Shown here: positions 1 to 11,650 of the stretch, piece by piece
How the letters are laid out: every line of letters begins with the position of its first letter
Numbering within the stretch: the first letter of the stretch is position 1
Assembly (NCBI GenBank): GCA_029238665.1
Contig: JAQWFQ010000015.1
Span: 1 to 46,965 of the forward strand
Direction: 5' to 3'
DNA from: Crocinitomicaceae bacterium
GTDB lineage: Bacteria > Bacteroidota > Bacteroidia > Flavobacteriales_D > Crocinitomicaceae
DNA: 46,965 bases
Position numbers and translations under genes: made by a program
The notes under the pieces: generated by a model
Databases searched by the model: none
The model's input: only the letters and a program-made list of their open reading frames with translations
What the model was told of the DNA's origin: nothing

Positions 1-116
1 CGGATTAAAATTTCTCCTTTCGACACCATTTTTTCTTTGGAAATAGAATAGATATACTCCTCAGCTTGTGAGGAAAGGAAAATGGAATTTTTTATTTTAT
101 TGATTAGGTTTTGCAA
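1..116 (-). CDS. Crp/Fnr-family transcriptional regulator, N-terminal fragment (runs off left edge)
   Basis: Reading the minus strand from 116 down to 1 gives about 38 open codons beginning QNLINKIKNSIFLSS and continuing to VSKGEILIR at the edge. This matches the start of Bacteroidota Crp/Fnr regulators: a short helix, then the first strand of the cyclic-nucleotide-binding-like jelly roll with the K-G-E-x-L motif. An in-frame stop (TAA, 120-122) lies two codons upstream, so the only upstream start is TTG at 116; the first ATG (29) would remove the leading helix. The effector-binding core and the HTH domain lie outside the window, so ligand and targets cannot be judged. The call rests on the short N-terminal pattern only. 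Confidence 0.55.
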   Translation of the reverse strand, partial: MQNLINKIKNSIFLSSQAEEYIYSISKEKMVSKGEILI

Positions 117-147
117 TGGTTATTATCTAATTACTTACAACAAGTCA

Positions 148-171
148 ATAAAGTGCACTAGTGCACTTTAT
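148..171. promoter_or_regulatory. 24-bp perfect palindrome, candidate operator
   Basis: Two 11-base arms, ATAAAGTGCAC and its exact reverse complement, flank a central TA. The core can also be read as AGTGCACT twice in tandem. It lies about 30 bases upstream of the probable start of the partial Crp/Fnr gene. A perfect, self-complementary site next to a dimeric regulator suggests an autoregulatory operator; a terminator is less likely because no T-tract follows on either strand. The rest of 117-252 shows no gene. Confidence 0.45.
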
Positions 172-252
172 CCACACTATAAGTTCACCTAAATATACAA
201 AATATAAGTCCATTGTTTTAATGGTGAATGCACTGAACCAATCTAAATCAAA

Positions 253-284
253 AAAGCTGACCAATGAAACCATTGGTCAGCTTT
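253..284 (-). terminator. Rho-independent terminator of the T9SS adhesin gene
   Basis: A 14-base stem (AAAGCTGACCAATG pairing with 271-284) with a 4-base loop, followed on the minus strand by a T-run. It lies 44 bases past the stop codon of the adhesin gene ending at 328. Confidence 0.8.
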
Positions 285-327
285 AATTAAGAATTAAAAT
301 TCTTTAATAGGTGTCTATATCGCTTAT

Positions 328-2928
328 TTACCTAATAATGGTAACGTGACCGCTATAGGTGTACTTGCCATCGTTTAGAATATCTTTTGTTCTTACAACC
401 CAATTGTACGTTCCTTGGTCTAAAGGTTTTCCTTTATAATTTCCATCCCAAGGAACTGTAATGTCATGAGACTCCCAAATGATTTCTCCCCAACGGTTGA
501 AAATTAATAATTCAAAGTTATAAGGGTCAACTCCCTCCATGTGAATGAGCCAATTTTGATTGAACTCATCTCCATCAGGAGTAAATGTATTGGGTGCGTA
601 AATAATCACCTCAGGAAATACAATCAATTCATAATCCATGGTGTCAACACAACCTAAATCTGAAGTGGTGATCAAGGTAACATTATAAGACCCCGAAACG
701 CCATCAGGAAAACTTACCTCAACATCTTCTTGAGTGGATGATGAAGGGAATCCACCATCAAAATACCATTGATACGTAGACCCATAAAAGGAACTGTTTT
801 GAAAGTTTACTGTTGTATTAAACATAGTTACCGGGTTAGGTGCATGCTTAAAGTCAGCAACTGGCTTAGGCCTTACATTTAATACATCATCAAATGTCAA
901 TGAATCGACACATCCTTCAAATGAAGTGACTAGCATTTGAATGTCATAAAGACCTGCCATTAATACATCCGTTACAATTGTATCTTGGTTAAGAAATTGC
1001 TGATTTCCTGCTACTAACCAATAGTTATATTGATTCATCGTTGGGTCTGTTGTATTCACAATTGTAAATACTGCAGGCTCACATTGATCTGGATTTAAAA
1101 TGGTGTATTGAGGAACAGGCAGTTCAGCTACATTAATATTTGTAGTTAAAATCAATGGCGTAGACTCGCAACCGTCTGTAATTGTAACCGTATAATCTGT
1201 TGTTATGGCAGGGTTAGCTGTAATTGTATGACTTCCTACCCCGTTATGAACATCACCTGAACTCCAAACAAAATCATATGGAGCTCCCAGTCCACCAACA
1301 ACCGTAGCAGTAACAGGTGTTGAATACGTAGGGCAAATTGTATCCCAACCCGTAATTGTCCCTGTTAATGGATCTCGGATTGTAACATCAATAGAAAGCG
1401 GTGTTGAAACACAACCATTTTCATTTTCAGCATAAACTGTATAGGTTGTTGCAATCGATGGGTTTTCAGATTGATCCGCATCTGTGTTTAATGTCTGGTC
1501 CCAATGAAACAAATACGATACTCCACCAGTAGCCGAAGCAGATAGGTAGGCCGTTCCATTTTCACAGATTAAGGTGTCATTGCTCACCGATAAAACAACT
1601 GGTGCAGGGTCAATAACATCAACATCTACACACTTTTGACATCCCAGTGGAGATTTTGCACAAACATTATATGTACCTGCATTAAATACCACTGCAAACG
1701 AATCTGCTTGCCATGTTACCCCCCCGTCAAAACTATACTCATTTGCGCCTAAACTCGTAATGTGAATTTCTCCGTCAAACAAGGCTTCACAAGAAGGTGA
1801 AACTGAAGAAGCACTAATGGATAAGTCTTCAACAACCACAGTCATTGTATCATAAAAGTTACCACACGTTGTATTTCCTTCTCTAAAGTAAAATTCATAT
1901 GTCCCTACCTGATTTACGGAAACAACTGCATTTGGGTCAGACCAGTTTGGCACAAAATTAACCGTTGGTACTGGCACAATTCCAGCTGCTGAATACGACC
2001 ACAATTGTGTATTTGTCACGTCACTAGCAACACCACTTAAATTTATTGGCGAACCTAAACAGAGGACTTGATCAAGGCCAGCATCAGGTACAGGCTCGTC
2101 AACAACCGTAATTGTAAACTCAATGGTATCAACAATTGCGCCTTGATCCCAAACTTCAACTTGATAGTCCGTTGTTACAAGTGGGTCAACTATAACTCCC
2201 GCAACCCCTGTTAAATCAGAGACATTGTTTGTCACCAACCAGTTTACAGTAGCGTTCACCCATCCTGAGCTTAATACTAAGTCTACCGTAGCTGAACTTC
2301 CAGCACAAATTGTTTGGTCAGGTGTTCCTCCAGAACAGCCAATTGAAGCTCCAGAAGGAGGAAATGTTAAGTTAACTACCCCAGAGGCTGCACTATAATT
2401 TGAAAACATTAAAATATAAGCTGTTCCAGCAACTACAGGTATCGCTGGCTGGAAGTTTCCTGCAACACCACCTGCTGGTGTTCCACTAGCAGACATACCT
2501 GTAAACCCTGCAGAAGATGCATTCCAATTACAAGCGGCTGGCGAAACTAAATTATTTTGAATGTCTGAACAACCTGTTACAGGGTCGTATGGCCACAGTT
2601 CCCAATCATAAAAACCACTCCCTCCAGCGGCTCCAATTTCGAACTCTAACAGCCCGGTAGTTGTTACATTTAAAACAAACCAATTTGGGTTCAACTCACC
2701 TGAAAAAAGGCAACCACTATTTACTCCTGCTGGATTTGTATTTGGGTTAGAAATATTTCCAGAAGGGGGCACAACAGGATTTGGGCTAGCTCCAGTAGTT
2801 AAAGGAAAAGGAACAGGTATCGAGTTACAGATATTTTGTGCCTGATTACATGCATTGGACGCTGTTGGCGCCTGAGCCATAGAGACTAAACCGATAATCG
2901 TTAATACGGCCGTTATAATTACTTTCAT
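328..2928 (-). CDS. Large secreted T9SS adhesin-like protein with gliding-type C-terminal domain
   Basis: 866 residues. The signal peptide is residues 1-20 (MKVIITAVLTIIGLVSMAQA). The middle holds Ig/PKD-like beta modules, including a SprB-like repeat near residues 370-445 (features such as GEIHITSLG, EYSFDGG and GTYNVCAKS) and a PKD domain near 690-770. The last ~90 residues are a type B T9SS sorting domain: APNTFTPDGDEFNQNW, then IFNRWGEIIWES, WDGNYKGKPLDQGTYNW and SGHVTIIR. The protein is therefore expected to be exported by Sec, passed through the type IX system and placed on the cell surface or released. The ligand is unknown. It follows the small secreted protein by 8 bases, so the two are probably co-transcribed. 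Confidence 0.85.
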   Translation of the reverse strand: MKVIITAVLTIIGLVSMAQAPTASNACNQAQNICNSIPVPFPLTTGASPNPVVPPSGNISNPNTNPAGVNSGCLFSGELNPNWFVLNVTTTGLLEFEIGAAGGSGFYDWELWPYDPVTGCSDIQNNLVSPAACNWNASSAGFTGMSASGTPAGGVAGNFQPAIPVVAGTAYILMFSNYSAASGVVNLTFPPSGASIGCSGGTPDQTICAGSSATVDLVLSSGWVNATVNWLVTNNVSDLTGVAGVIVDPLVTTDYQVEVWDQGAIVDTIEFTITVVDEPVPDAGLDQVLCLGSPINLSGVASDVTNTQLWSYSAAGIVPVPTVNFVPNWSDPNAVVSVNQVGTYEFYFREGNTTCGNFYDTMTVVVEDLSISASSVSPSCEALFDGEIHITSLGANEYSFDGGVTWQADSFAVVFNAGTYNVCAKSPLGCQKCVDVDVIDPAPVVLSVSNDTLICENGTAYLSASATGGVSYLFHWDQTLNTDADQSENPSIATTYTVYAENENGCVSTPLSIDVTIRDPLTGTITGWDTICPTYSTPVTATVVGGLGAPYDFVWSSGDVHNGVGSHTITANPAITTDYTVTITDGCESTPLILTTNINVAELPVPQYTILNPDQCEPAVFTIVNTTDPTMNQYNYWLVAGNQQFLNQDTIVTDVLMAGLYDIQMLVTSFEGCVDSLTFDDVLNVRPKPVADFKHAPNPVTMFNTTVNFQNSSFYGSTYQWYFDGGFPSSSTQEDVEVSFPDGVSGSYNVTLITTSDLGCVDTMDYELIVFPEVIIYAPNTFTPDGDEFNQNWLIHMEGVDPYNFELLIFNRWGEIIWESHDITVPWDGNYKGKPLDQGTYNWVVRTKDILNDGKYTYSGHVTIIR

Positions 2929-2936
2929 ATCTTCGT

Positions 2937-3290
2937 TTATTGACAGTTAGTAAATGGGTATGGGTTCATTACATCAATACCGTGTACACCTATTTGAACA
3001 CAGTGAATTGTATACGCGTACTCATCAAACCATGAAATGAAATCTGCTCGAGAAAGTGTTTCTAAGTTCGCCGTTATAATTAATGCTCTTTGTGTATGGT
3101 AGTCCAACCGAACCATTTCAATGTTTGGGTTGTTATACATTTCATTTTGCAAAGCTTGCATCTCAGATTGATCTGAAATATCAAACATACACTGAGCAAA
3201 CAGGCGTGTGTCGGTGTAATTTGTGGTTTGCGTCTGCGCATAAGATTGACTTAAACACAAAACAGCAACTAGGGATATTAGTAATTTCAT
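2937..3290 (-). CDS. Small secreted protein, possible HMA-like fold without metal cysteines
   Basis: 117 residues with a signal peptide (MKLLISLVAVLCLSQSYAQ). The mature part alternates as strand (RLFAQCMFDI), helix (SEMQALQNEMYNNPN), two strands (IEMVRLDYHTQRALIIT), helix (SRADFISWFDEYAY) and strand (TIHCVQIGV). This is the beta-alpha-beta-beta-alpha-beta order of heavy-metal-associated (HMA) domains, but the CxxC metal site is absent. I do not recognise a named family. It is the first gene of a two-gene unit with the T9SS adhesin downstream, so it may assist or accompany that protein. Fold assignment is inference from the secondary-structure pattern. Confidence 0.6.
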   Translation of the reverse strand: MKLLISLVAVLCLSQSYAQTQTTNYTDTRLFAQCMFDISDQSEMQALQNEMYNNPNIEMVRLDYHTQRALIITANLETLSRADFISWFDEYAYTIHCVQIGVHGIDVMNPYPFTNCQ

Positions 3291-3418
3291 ATTGAATCTT
3301 TTTTACATTGACGAAACACACATCAAATGGTTGCGTGTTCAATCAATATTCAATGTGAAATATACTCTTTTTTTAGCTAAAAAGTGTACTCATCTTGTTC
3401 TTATAGCGCTACGAAAGA

Positions 3419-5802
<2,384 letters not shown>

Positions 5803-5818
5803 GTTGCAAATATTTGTA

Positions 5819-5826
5819 CAAAAATA
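5819..5826 (-). promoter_or_regulatory. Candidate -7 box of carA-eno
   Basis: On the minus strand this reads TATTTTTG, an exact match to the Bacteroidota -7 consensus TAnnTTTG, 16 bases before the carA ATG. No TTG is found at the expected -33 distance. If used, the mRNA leader would be only about 12 bases. Confidence 0.4.
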
Positions 5827-5865
5827 GCAAATCCAAATTGATATTTTTACTGATTTTTAGATATA

Positions 5866-5895
5866 AAAAAAAGGGCAATGAAACATTGCCCTTTT
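5866..5895 (-). terminator. Terminator of the ribosomal superoperon after rplQ
   Basis: A 12-base stem (5869-5880 AAAAGGGCAATG, pairing with 5884-5895) and a 3-base loop, followed on the minus strand by a run of eight T. It lies 18 bases past the rplQ stop and separates the ribosomal genes from carA. Confidence 0.85.
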
Positions 5896-5913
5896 AAATT
5901 GAAGTTTACCTCC

Positions 5914-6504
5914 TTATTTCTCTTCTTTAGATGCTGAATCATCCGCTTTATCTTCAGACTTTTTGTCTTCAGCTTTCACTTCTGTTTCAGTTTCAACAAC
6001 CTTAGCATCCTCTACTGTTTCAGTAGCTTCAGCAACTGCCTCAACCTCTTCAGTAGTTTCAACTGTTTCAGTAGCCTTAGCACTTGACGAACCACCTCTA
6101 CGTGAACGACGTGTATTCTTCTTAGCCTTTTCATTTGAGTATAACTCATTGAAATCAACTAATTCAATCATACACATTTCTGCGTTATCACCTAATCTGT
6201 ATCCTGTACGGATAATTCTTGTGTATCCACCTGGACGATCAGCAATTTTTGGTGCTACTTCTCTAAACAATTCAGTAACTGCTTCTTTACTTTGTAAGTA
6301 ACTAAAAACAATTCTTCTCGAGTGTGTAGAATCTGTTTTAGCTTTTGTCAATAATGGCTCTGCATAAGCGCGTAACGCTTTTGCTTTTGCCACTGTTGTA
6401 TTAATGCGCTTGTGCTCAATAAGTGAACAAGCCATATTAGCCAACATTGCTTTTCTGTGTGAAGCAGTTCTACCTAAGTGGTTAAATTTCTTTCCGTGTC
6501 TCAT
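5914..6504 (-). CDS. rplQ: 50S ribosomal protein L17 with long acidic C-terminal tail
   Basis: 196 residues. The first ~120 are a standard L17 ([20 protein letters not shown], then [20 protein letters not shown]). L17 lies near the exit tunnel of the large subunit. Residues ~130-196 are an added tail, first basic (NTRRSRRGG), then rich in Glu, Thr, Val, Ala and Lys with repeated ETVE/EVEA-type units, probably disordered. Tailed L17 occurs in other Bacteroidota. Last gene of the superoperon, directly upstream of its terminator. Confidence 0.95.
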   Translation of the reverse strand: MRHGKKFNHLGRTASHRKAMLANMACSLIEHKRINTTVAKAKALRAYAEPLLTKAKTDSTHSRRIVFSYLQSKEAVTELFREVAPKIADRPGGYTRIIRTGYRLGDNAEMCMIELVDFNELYSNEKAKKNTRRSRRGGSSSAKATETVETTEEVEAVAEATETVEDAKVVETETEVKAEDKKSEDKADDSASKEEK

Positions 6505-6598
6505 AACTTTAAATTTCGCAAGTAACGGTTAACTGAGTCTTGTATCGATAGAGTTCAGCCACCTATCACGCCATTTTATTTTTTAATATAATACGATA

Positions 6599-7591
6599 CT
6601 AATCTTTATCTAATTTGTACTTAGAAACATTCATTCCAAATGAAAGACCTTTGTTATCAACTAAGTCTTCTAATTCAGTAAGGGATTTCTTTCCAAAGTT
6701 TCTGAATTTCAATAAATCGTTCTTGTTGTAAGAAACTAAGTCTCCTAATGTTTCTACATCTGCTGCTTTTAGACAGTTTAGAGCACGAACTGAAAGATCC
6801 ATATCTACCAATTTCGTTTTCAACAACTGACGCATGTGCAATGATGTTTCATCAAACTCTTCCGTTTCAGCTTTTACTTCACTATCTAATGTAATTCGCT
6901 CATCAGAGAATAACATAAAGTGGTGAATTAAAATTTTAGCCGCTTCTGTAAGCGCTTCTTTAGGATGAATTGAACCGTCTGTTTTGATATCGAAAATTAA
7001 TTTTTCGTAATCTGTTTTTTGTTCAACTCTAAAGTTCTCAACTGCAAACTTTACATTTTTAATTGGTGTAAAGATTGAATCTACAGCGATTGTACCAAAA
7101 GCAGTATTAGATTCTGTATTTTCTTCAGCAGGTAAATAACCTCTTCCTTTAATGATTGTAAGTTCCATCTCTAATTTAACAGATGGTTCCATGTTACAGA
7201 TTACTAAATCTGGATTAAGTACTTGAAAAGCTGAAGTAAACTTACCTAAGTCACCCGCTGTCAATTTATCTTGTCCAGAAACAGAAATGATAACCGTTTC
7301 ATTATCTGTACCTTCAATTTGTTGCTTGAAGCGAACTTGCTTTAAGTTCAATATGATTTCAGTCATATCTTCAACAACTCCTTTCATTGTAGAAAATTCG
7401 TGATCTACACCTTCTAATTTAACAGAAGAGATTGCGAAACCTTCTAAAGAAGAAAGAAGAATACGTCTTAAAGCATTACCTACAGTAATACCATATCCAG
7501 GTTCTAATGGGCGAAATTCGAATTGTCCTTCGTGCTCATCAGCGTTAATCATTATAACCTTATCTGGTTTTTGAAAATCTAAAATTGCCAT
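6599..7591 (-). CDS. rpoA: RNA polymerase alpha subunit
   Basis: 330 residues. The N-terminal domain (~1-230) dimerises and nucleates polymerase assembly: [20 protein letters not shown], then [11 protein letters not shown] linker precedes the C-terminal domain (~250-320), which binds upstream promoter DNA and activators: [14 protein letters not shown] keeps the arginine equivalent to E. coli R265, followed by [14 protein letters not shown]. It lies between rpsD and rplQ as in other alpha operons. The 96-base spacer before it contains a small hairpin (GTTTGA/TCAAAC) but no promoter I can recognise. Confidence 0.98.
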   Translation of the reverse strand: MAILDFQKPDKVIMINADEHEGQFEFRPLEPGYGITVGNALRRILLSSLEGFAISSVKLEGVDHEFSTMKGVVEDMTEIILNLKQVRFKQQIEGTDNETVIISVSGQDKLTAGDLGKFTSAFQVLNPDLVICNMEPSVKLEMELTIIKGRGYLPAEENTESNTAFGTIAVDSIFTPIKNVKFAVENFRVEQKTDYEKLIFDIKTDGSIHPKEALTEAAKILIHHFMLFSDERITLDSEVKAETEEFDETSLHMRQLLKTKLVDMDLSVRALNCLKAADVETLGDLVSYNKNDLLKFRNFGKKSLTELEDLVDNKGLSFGMNVSKYKLDKD

Positions 7592-7687
7592 TTTTCTTCT
7601 TTTAATTGTTTTTCAGTTGCGCGGTTTAAAAGTTTGAAGATATTCAATCAAACCCTTTGGCTGAAATTCAATGTGATTATTTAATTA

Positions 7688-8293
7688 TTACTTAGAATAC
7701 AATTCAACGATTAATTGTTCCTTGATATTTTCAGGAATCATTTCTCTTGTAGGAGAACCTACAACTTTCCCTTCCATACCTGATGGATTCCAATCTAACC
7801 AATCAAAGTTCGTAGTTTTCGCTGATAAAGAATTTGAAATTGCTTCCAAAGACTTTGATTTTTCACGAACACCTACAACATCTCCAACTTTACAGCTGTA
7901 AGAAGGAATGTTCACTACTGAACCATTTACAGTAATATGCTTGTGTGAAACTAATTGACGTGCACCTCTACGAGTAGGAGCAACTCCTAAACGAAAGACC
8001 ATGTTGTCAAGACGAGACTCACATAAAAGTAACAAGTTCTCACCTGTAATTCCTTTCATTCTAGAAGCTCTCTCAAACATGTTTGAAAATTGACGCTCTA
8101 GAATACCATAAGTATACTTTGCTTTTTGCTTTTCTGCTAATTGAATAGCGTACTCAGACTGCTTACCTCTACGTTTGTTAGGACCGTGTTGCCCTGGACC
8201 GTAAGCTCTTTTTTCTAACGCTTTATCTGGGCCAAAGATTGGATCTTTGAAACGACGAGCGATTTTTGATTTTGGACCTGTATATCTTGCCAT
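7688..8293 (-). CDS. rpsD: 30S ribosomal protein S4, zinc-free form
   Basis: 201 residues. It is a primary 16S rRNA binder that helps nucleate the 30S subunit, and in several bacteria also the autoregulator of its operon. The N-terminal part ([28 protein letters not shown]) lacks the cysteine knuckle of zinc-binding S4. The S4 RNA-binding domain is near residues 92-155 ([31 protein letters not shown]). A structured spacer lies immediately upstream. Confidence 0.97.
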   Translation of the reverse strand: MARYTGPKSKIARRFKDPIFGPDKALEKRAYGPGQHGPNKRRGKQSEYAIQLAEKQKAKYTYGILERQFSNMFERASRMKGITGENLLLLCESRLDNMVFRLGVAPTRRGARQLVSHKHITVNGSVVNIPSYSCKVGDVVGVREKSKSLEAISNSLSAKTTNFDWLDWNPSGMEGKVVGSPTREMIPENIKEQLIVELYSK

Positions 8294-8307
8294 TTTATTT
8301 TTATTTA

Positions 8308-8353
8308 AGAGAGACCATGAATTAAGGCTTTCCTTCGAAGGTCTAGATTCTCT
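8308..8353 (-). promoter_or_regulatory. Structured mRNA element before rpsD, candidate r-protein binding site
   Basis: On the transcript strand, nested pairings can form in the rpsK-rpsD spacer: an outer AGAG/CTCT pair, then AGACC/GGTCT, then an inner AAGG/CCTT hairpin with a 4-base loop, with a 5-base bulge (AATCT) on the 5' side. It ends about 14 bases before the rpsD ATG. S4-type autogenous control is known in other phyla; applying it here is inference. Confidence 0.35.
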
Positions 8354-8368
8354 TTGTTATTTACTAAA

Positions 8369-8755
8369 TTATACTCTTCTTCGTTTCGGTGGACGACATC
8401 CATTATGTGGTAAAGGAGTAACATCAATGATTTCGGTTACTTCAATTCCTGCATTGTGTAATGATCTAATTGCAGACTCACGTCCAGAACCAGGTCCTTT
8501 TACAAATACTTTAACTTTACGTAATCCGAAGTCATGTGCTTCCTTTGCTGCATCTTCTGCTGCAACTTGTGCCGCATAAGGTGTGTTCTTCTTAGAACCT
8601 TTGAAACCCATTTTTCCTGCTGATGACCAAGAAATAACTTGACCAGCATTGTTAGTCAAAGAAATAATAACATTGTTGAAGGTAGCTTGAATATGCGCTT
8701 CACCCAATGCATCTACTTTGACATTTTTCTTCTTCTTTTGATTTGACTTTGCCAT
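8369..8755 (-). CDS. rpsK: 30S ribosomal protein S11
   Basis: 128 residues. Part of the 30S platform near the E site. Typical features are [20 protein letters not shown], the [19 protein letters not shown] helix region, [15 protein letters not shown] and the basic C-terminus [18 protein letters not shown]. Preceded by rpsM (57-base spacer) and followed by rpsD. Confidence 0.97.
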   Translation of the reverse strand: MAKSNQKKKKNVKVDALGEAHIQATFNNVIISLTNNAGQVISWSSAGKMGFKGSKKNTPYAAQVAAEDAAKEAHDFGLRKVKVFVKGPGSGRESAIRSLHNAGIEVTEIIDVTPLPHNGCRPPKRRRV

Positions 8756-8812
8756 TTTAACTTTGCATTATTAGCTTGGGTTGTGAAAATAAATCCACAA
8801 CCCAACTAATTA

Positions 8813-9178
8813 TTATTTTTTCTTATTAGCAACTGTTTTTCTTCTACCTTTTCTAGTACGAGAGTTGTTTTTAGTTCTCTGTCCTCTTAATGGTAAACCA
8901 GCTCTGTGACGAATTCCACGTTGACATCCAATGTCCATCAAACGCTTAATGTTTGTTTGAACTTCAGAACGTAACGATCCTTCTACTTTAACTTCGTTAA
9001 TAGCATTACGGATAGCTGATAATTGATCATCGCTCCAATCTTGAACTTTGATGTTTTCATCTACACCTGAATCTTTAAGGATTCTTTGTGCTCTGCTTCT
9101 TCCGATACCATAGATGTAAGTCAATCCGATTACACCTCTTTTGTTTTTTGGTAAATCAATACCTGCAATACGTGCCAT
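8813..9178 (-). CDS. rpsM: 30S ribosomal protein S13
   Basis: 121 residues. In the 30S head, touching P-site tRNA and forming intersubunit bridges. It starts [20 protein letters not shown], has a helix-hairpin-helix-like stretch ([15 protein letters not shown]) and ends with the basic tRNA-contacting tail [17 protein letters not shown]. Lies 11 bases after rpmJ. Confidence 0.97.
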   Translation of the reverse strand: MARIAGIDLPKNKRGVIGLTYIYGIGRSRAQRILKDSGVDENIKVQDWSDDQLSAIRNAINEVKVEGSLRSEVQTNIKRLMDIGCQRGIRHRAGLPLRGQRTKNNSRTRKGRRKTVANKKK

Positions 9179-9189
9179 ACTTTTATGTT

Positions 9190-9306
9190 TTATCCTTGTC
9201 TTTGTTTGAATTTAGGATTCTTCTTGTTTATAACATAAACACGTCCTTTTCTTTTCACGATTTTACAATCAACCGATCTCTTTTTAACTGATGCTCTTAC
9301 TTTCAT
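9190..9306 (-). CDS. rpmJ: 50S ribosomal protein L36, zinc-free form
   Basis: 38 residues, from ATG at 9306 to TAA at 9190. It begins [19 protein letters not shown] and ends [12 protein letters not shown]. Compared with zinc-binding L36 (Cys11, Cys14, Cys27, His33), only Cys14 remains; the others are Ser, Asn and Phe. It therefore should not bind zinc. Located between infA and rpmM-type neighbour rpsM, the normal place in bacterial spc/alpha clusters. Confidence 0.95.
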   Translation of the reverse strand: MKVRASVKKRSVDCKIVKRKGRVYVINKKNPKFKQRQG

Positions 9307-9410
9307 CTCTTGTTTAATTAATCTACTTTCAACTTATAGAACTTAAGGTTAATTTTTCCGAAGATTACGCTTCTTGAACCAACCGTTCATTCATACTGAA
9401 AGTTTCGTTG

Positions 9411-9629
9411 TTATTTATATCTAAATGTGATTCTTCCTTTTGTTAAATCATAAGGAGACATTTCTACTTTAACCTTATCCCCTGGAAGAATTTTAATGTA
9501 GTACATTCTCATTTTTCCAGATATATGAGCCGTAATCACGTGACCGTTTTCCAACTCCACACGGAACATCGCATTAGATAATGCTTCAATGATGACTCCG
9601 TCTTGTTCTATAGATGCTTGTTTTGCCAT
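9411..9629 (-). CDS. infA: Translation initiation factor IF-1
   Basis: 72 residues forming one S1-like OB fold: [39 protein letters not shown], then [18 protein letters not shown]-1 occupies the 30S A site during initiation together with IF-2 and IF-3. It begins 2 bases after the secY stop, so coupling is likely. The 104 bases between infA and rpmJ hold no gene or clear promoter. Confidence 0.97.
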   Translation of the reverse strand: MAKQASIEQDGVIIEALSNAMFRVELENGHVITAHISGKMRMYYIKILPGDKVKVEMSPYDLTKGRITFRYK

Positions 9630-9631
9630 AA

Positions 9632-10972
9632 TTACATTCCAGACATTTCGTTAGCTGTTCTTCTACCCTTCACACGCGTTCCTTCCATTAACCCGTCCAT
9701 GTGACGATTTAAAAGGTAAGACTCAACTTGTTGAAGTGTGTCCAAAACAACACCAACCATAATCAATAATGAAGTACCACCAAAGAACATTGCAAATGAA
9801 GCGTTAACGCCAGCCATTGAAGCAAATGCAGGTATAATTGCAATAAATGCTAAAAACACAGATCCTGGCAGTGTAATTCTTGAAACCAATGAATCGATGT
9901 AGCTAGCAGTATCTTCTCCCGGGCGAACACCTGGAATAAAACCTCCACTTCGTTTCAATTCGTCTGCAATTTTACGCGGGTTAATCATAATTGCTGTATA
10001 GAAATACGTAAAGACAATAATCAACACGGCTAATAAAGCATTGTATCCTACGCCATAAATATCACTGAAATTACTCGCGATAAAACCACTTTCACCTTCT
10101 CCAGTAAAAATCATCATAGGTACCGTCATAATTGCCTGAGCAAATATAATTGGCATTACTCCAGAAGCGTTCACTTTAATTGGCAAGTAGCTTCTAGCTC
10201 CTTGATTTTCTGCAGATCGAGAACCGACAACACGTTTTGCTGTATTTAACGGAATTTTCCGTACACCCTGAACAATTAAAATTGTTCCAAGTACAACAAC
10301 CATGAATACAAAGATCTCTAATACAATTTTGATCAAGTTTCCAGATTCAACAGCAAAACCAAACTCAGCCATAAAAGCCTCAGGAAGCCTCGCTAAAATA
10401 CCTACTGTAATCAATAATGAAATACCGTTTCCAATACCTTTGTCTGTTATTCTTTCTCCTAACCATACAGCAAACATTGCTCCAGCAACCAATACAATAA
10501 TGGACTGAGCCCACCAAAAAGTACCAACGTCTGTTGGCAACGCTCCCTTATTCGCAACATACAACGTCAAATAAGACGGTGCCTGTAATGCACAAATAAT
10601 GATTGTTAAAATACGCGTGTAATTGTTGATACGTTTTCTACCAGATTCACCTTCCGTTTGCATTTTTTGAACAGCAGGAACCGCCATTCCTAGCAGTTGC
10701 ATGATAATCGACGCACTAATGTAAGGCATAATACCTAAAGCCATTATTGACGCGTTAGAAAAACCACCCCCAGAAAATAATGAAAGAAGTGTTTCTAACA
10801 TATTCTGGTTACCACTCTCTTGCGCTTCTGCAAGTGCAGTATAATCTACACCAGGCAAAATAATGAACGATCCGATACGGTAGATAAGAATTAAACTAAG
10901 TGTTAGAAAAATTCTTTTCCTTAGTTCTTCTACCTTCCAGATATTCTTTAAACTTTTAATAAATCTTTTCAT
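9632..10972 (-). CDS. secY: Preprotein translocase channel subunit SecY
   Basis: 446 residues with about ten membrane segments; the first is near residues 20-40 after a basic N-terminus. SecY forms the Sec channel with SecE and SecG, needed for all the signal-peptide proteins in this window. Recognisable blocks are [12 protein letters not shown], the plug region [39 protein letters not shown], and the cytosolic loop [20 protein letters not shown] followed by [19 protein letters not shown]. Lies between rplO and infA. Confidence 0.97.
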   Translation of the reverse strand: MKRFIKSLKNIWKVEELRKRIFLTLSLILIYRIGSFIILPGVDYTALAEAQESGNQNMLETLLSLFSGGGFSNASIMALGIMPYISASIIMQLLGMAVPAVQKMQTEGESGRKRINNYTRILTIIICALQAPSYLTLYVANKGALPTDVGTFWWAQSIIVLVAGAMFAVWLGERITDKGIGNGISLLITVGILARLPEAFMAEFGFAVESGNLIKIVLEIFVFMVVVLGTILIVQGVRKIPLNTAKRVVGSRSAENQGARSYLPIKVNASGVMPIIFAQAIMTVPMMIFTGEGESGFIASNFSDIYGVGYNALLAVLIIVFTYFYTAIMINPRKIADELKRSGGFIPGVRPGEDTASYIDSLVSRITLPGSVFLAFIAIIPAFASMAGVNASFAMFFGGTSLLIMVGVVLDTLQQVESYLLNRHMDGLMEGTRVKGRRTANEMSGM

Positions 10973-10997
10973 CCGTAAAAAATATTGGCAAATTTAG

Positions 10998-11444
10998 TTA
11001 CAATTCTGTACAATTCCCACCTTTCCCTTCAATTGCTGCAACAGCAGTTTCAGAAAACTTATGAGCCGTTACATTAATTGTAGACTTCATCTCACCTCTT
11101 CCAAGTATCTTAACAAGCTCATTTCTAGAAACCAAACCGTTTTCTTGAAGGATTTCTGGAGTGATTTCTTTCACACCTTTTCGTTCAATTAATGATTCGA
11201 TAATATCTAAATTAATCGCTTTATACTCTACTCTATTTATGTTCTTGAAACCAAACTTAGGTACACGTCTTTGAAGTGGCATTTGTCCACCTTCAAATCC
11301 TATTTTTCTTGAATAACCTGATCTTGATTTTGCTCCCTTGTGTCCTCTAGTAGAAGTTCCACCACGACCAGATCCCTGACCACGTGCAATTCTTTTACCA
11401 TTCTTTGTAGAACCTTTTGCAGGAGTTAAATTATTTAAATTCAT
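10998..11444 (-). CDS. rplO: 50S ribosomal protein L15
   Basis: 148 residues. The Gly/Arg-rich N-terminus (GSTKNGKRIARGQGSGRGGT, GHKGAKSRSG) threads into 23S rRNA; the globular part contains GFEGGQMPLQRRVPKFGF and the C-terminal KFSETAVAAIEGKGG signature. Required late in 50S assembly. Precedes secY as usual. Confidence 0.97.
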   Translation of the reverse strand: MNLNNLTPAKGSTKNGKRIARGQGSGRGGTSTRGHKGAKSRSGYSRKIGFEGGQMPLQRRVPKFGFKNINRVEYKAINLDIIESLIERKGVKEITPEILQENGLVSRNELVKILGRGEMKSTINVTAHKFSETAVAAIEGKGGNCTEL

Positions 11445-11463
11445 CTTTCTAATGTTTTAAAGT

Positions 11464-11640
11464 TTAATCAACAACTTCAACTAAGTGTTGAACCTTTTTA
11501 ACCATTCCTAAGATTTGTGGAGTTGCTTCTTTCTCTAAAGTCTGATTCAACTTACTAAATCCTAATGCCTTAATCGTAGCCTTTTGTCTTGCTGGACGAT
11601 TAATAGTGCTTCTTACTTGCTTAATTTTAATTTTCGACAT
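11464..11640 (-). CDS. rpmD: 50S ribosomal protein L30
   Basis: 58 residues, ATG at 11640 to TAA at 11464. It starts MSKIKIKQVRSTINRPARQK, then ALGFSKLNQTL, and ends MVKKVQHLVEVVD, a full L30 ferredoxin-like fold. Located between rpsE (10 bases upstream) and rplO, its standard place. Confidence 0.95.
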   Translation of the reverse strand: MSKIKIKQVRSTINRPARQKATIKALGFSKLNQTLEKEATPQILGMVKKVQHLVEVVD

Positions 11641-11650
11641 GATGCTCTAT

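Noticed and set aside
3370-3383. AT-rich palindrome TTTTTAGCTAAAAA after eno
   Set aside because: Too AT-rich for a convincing terminator and no further support as an operator; noted only as a possible weak terminator.
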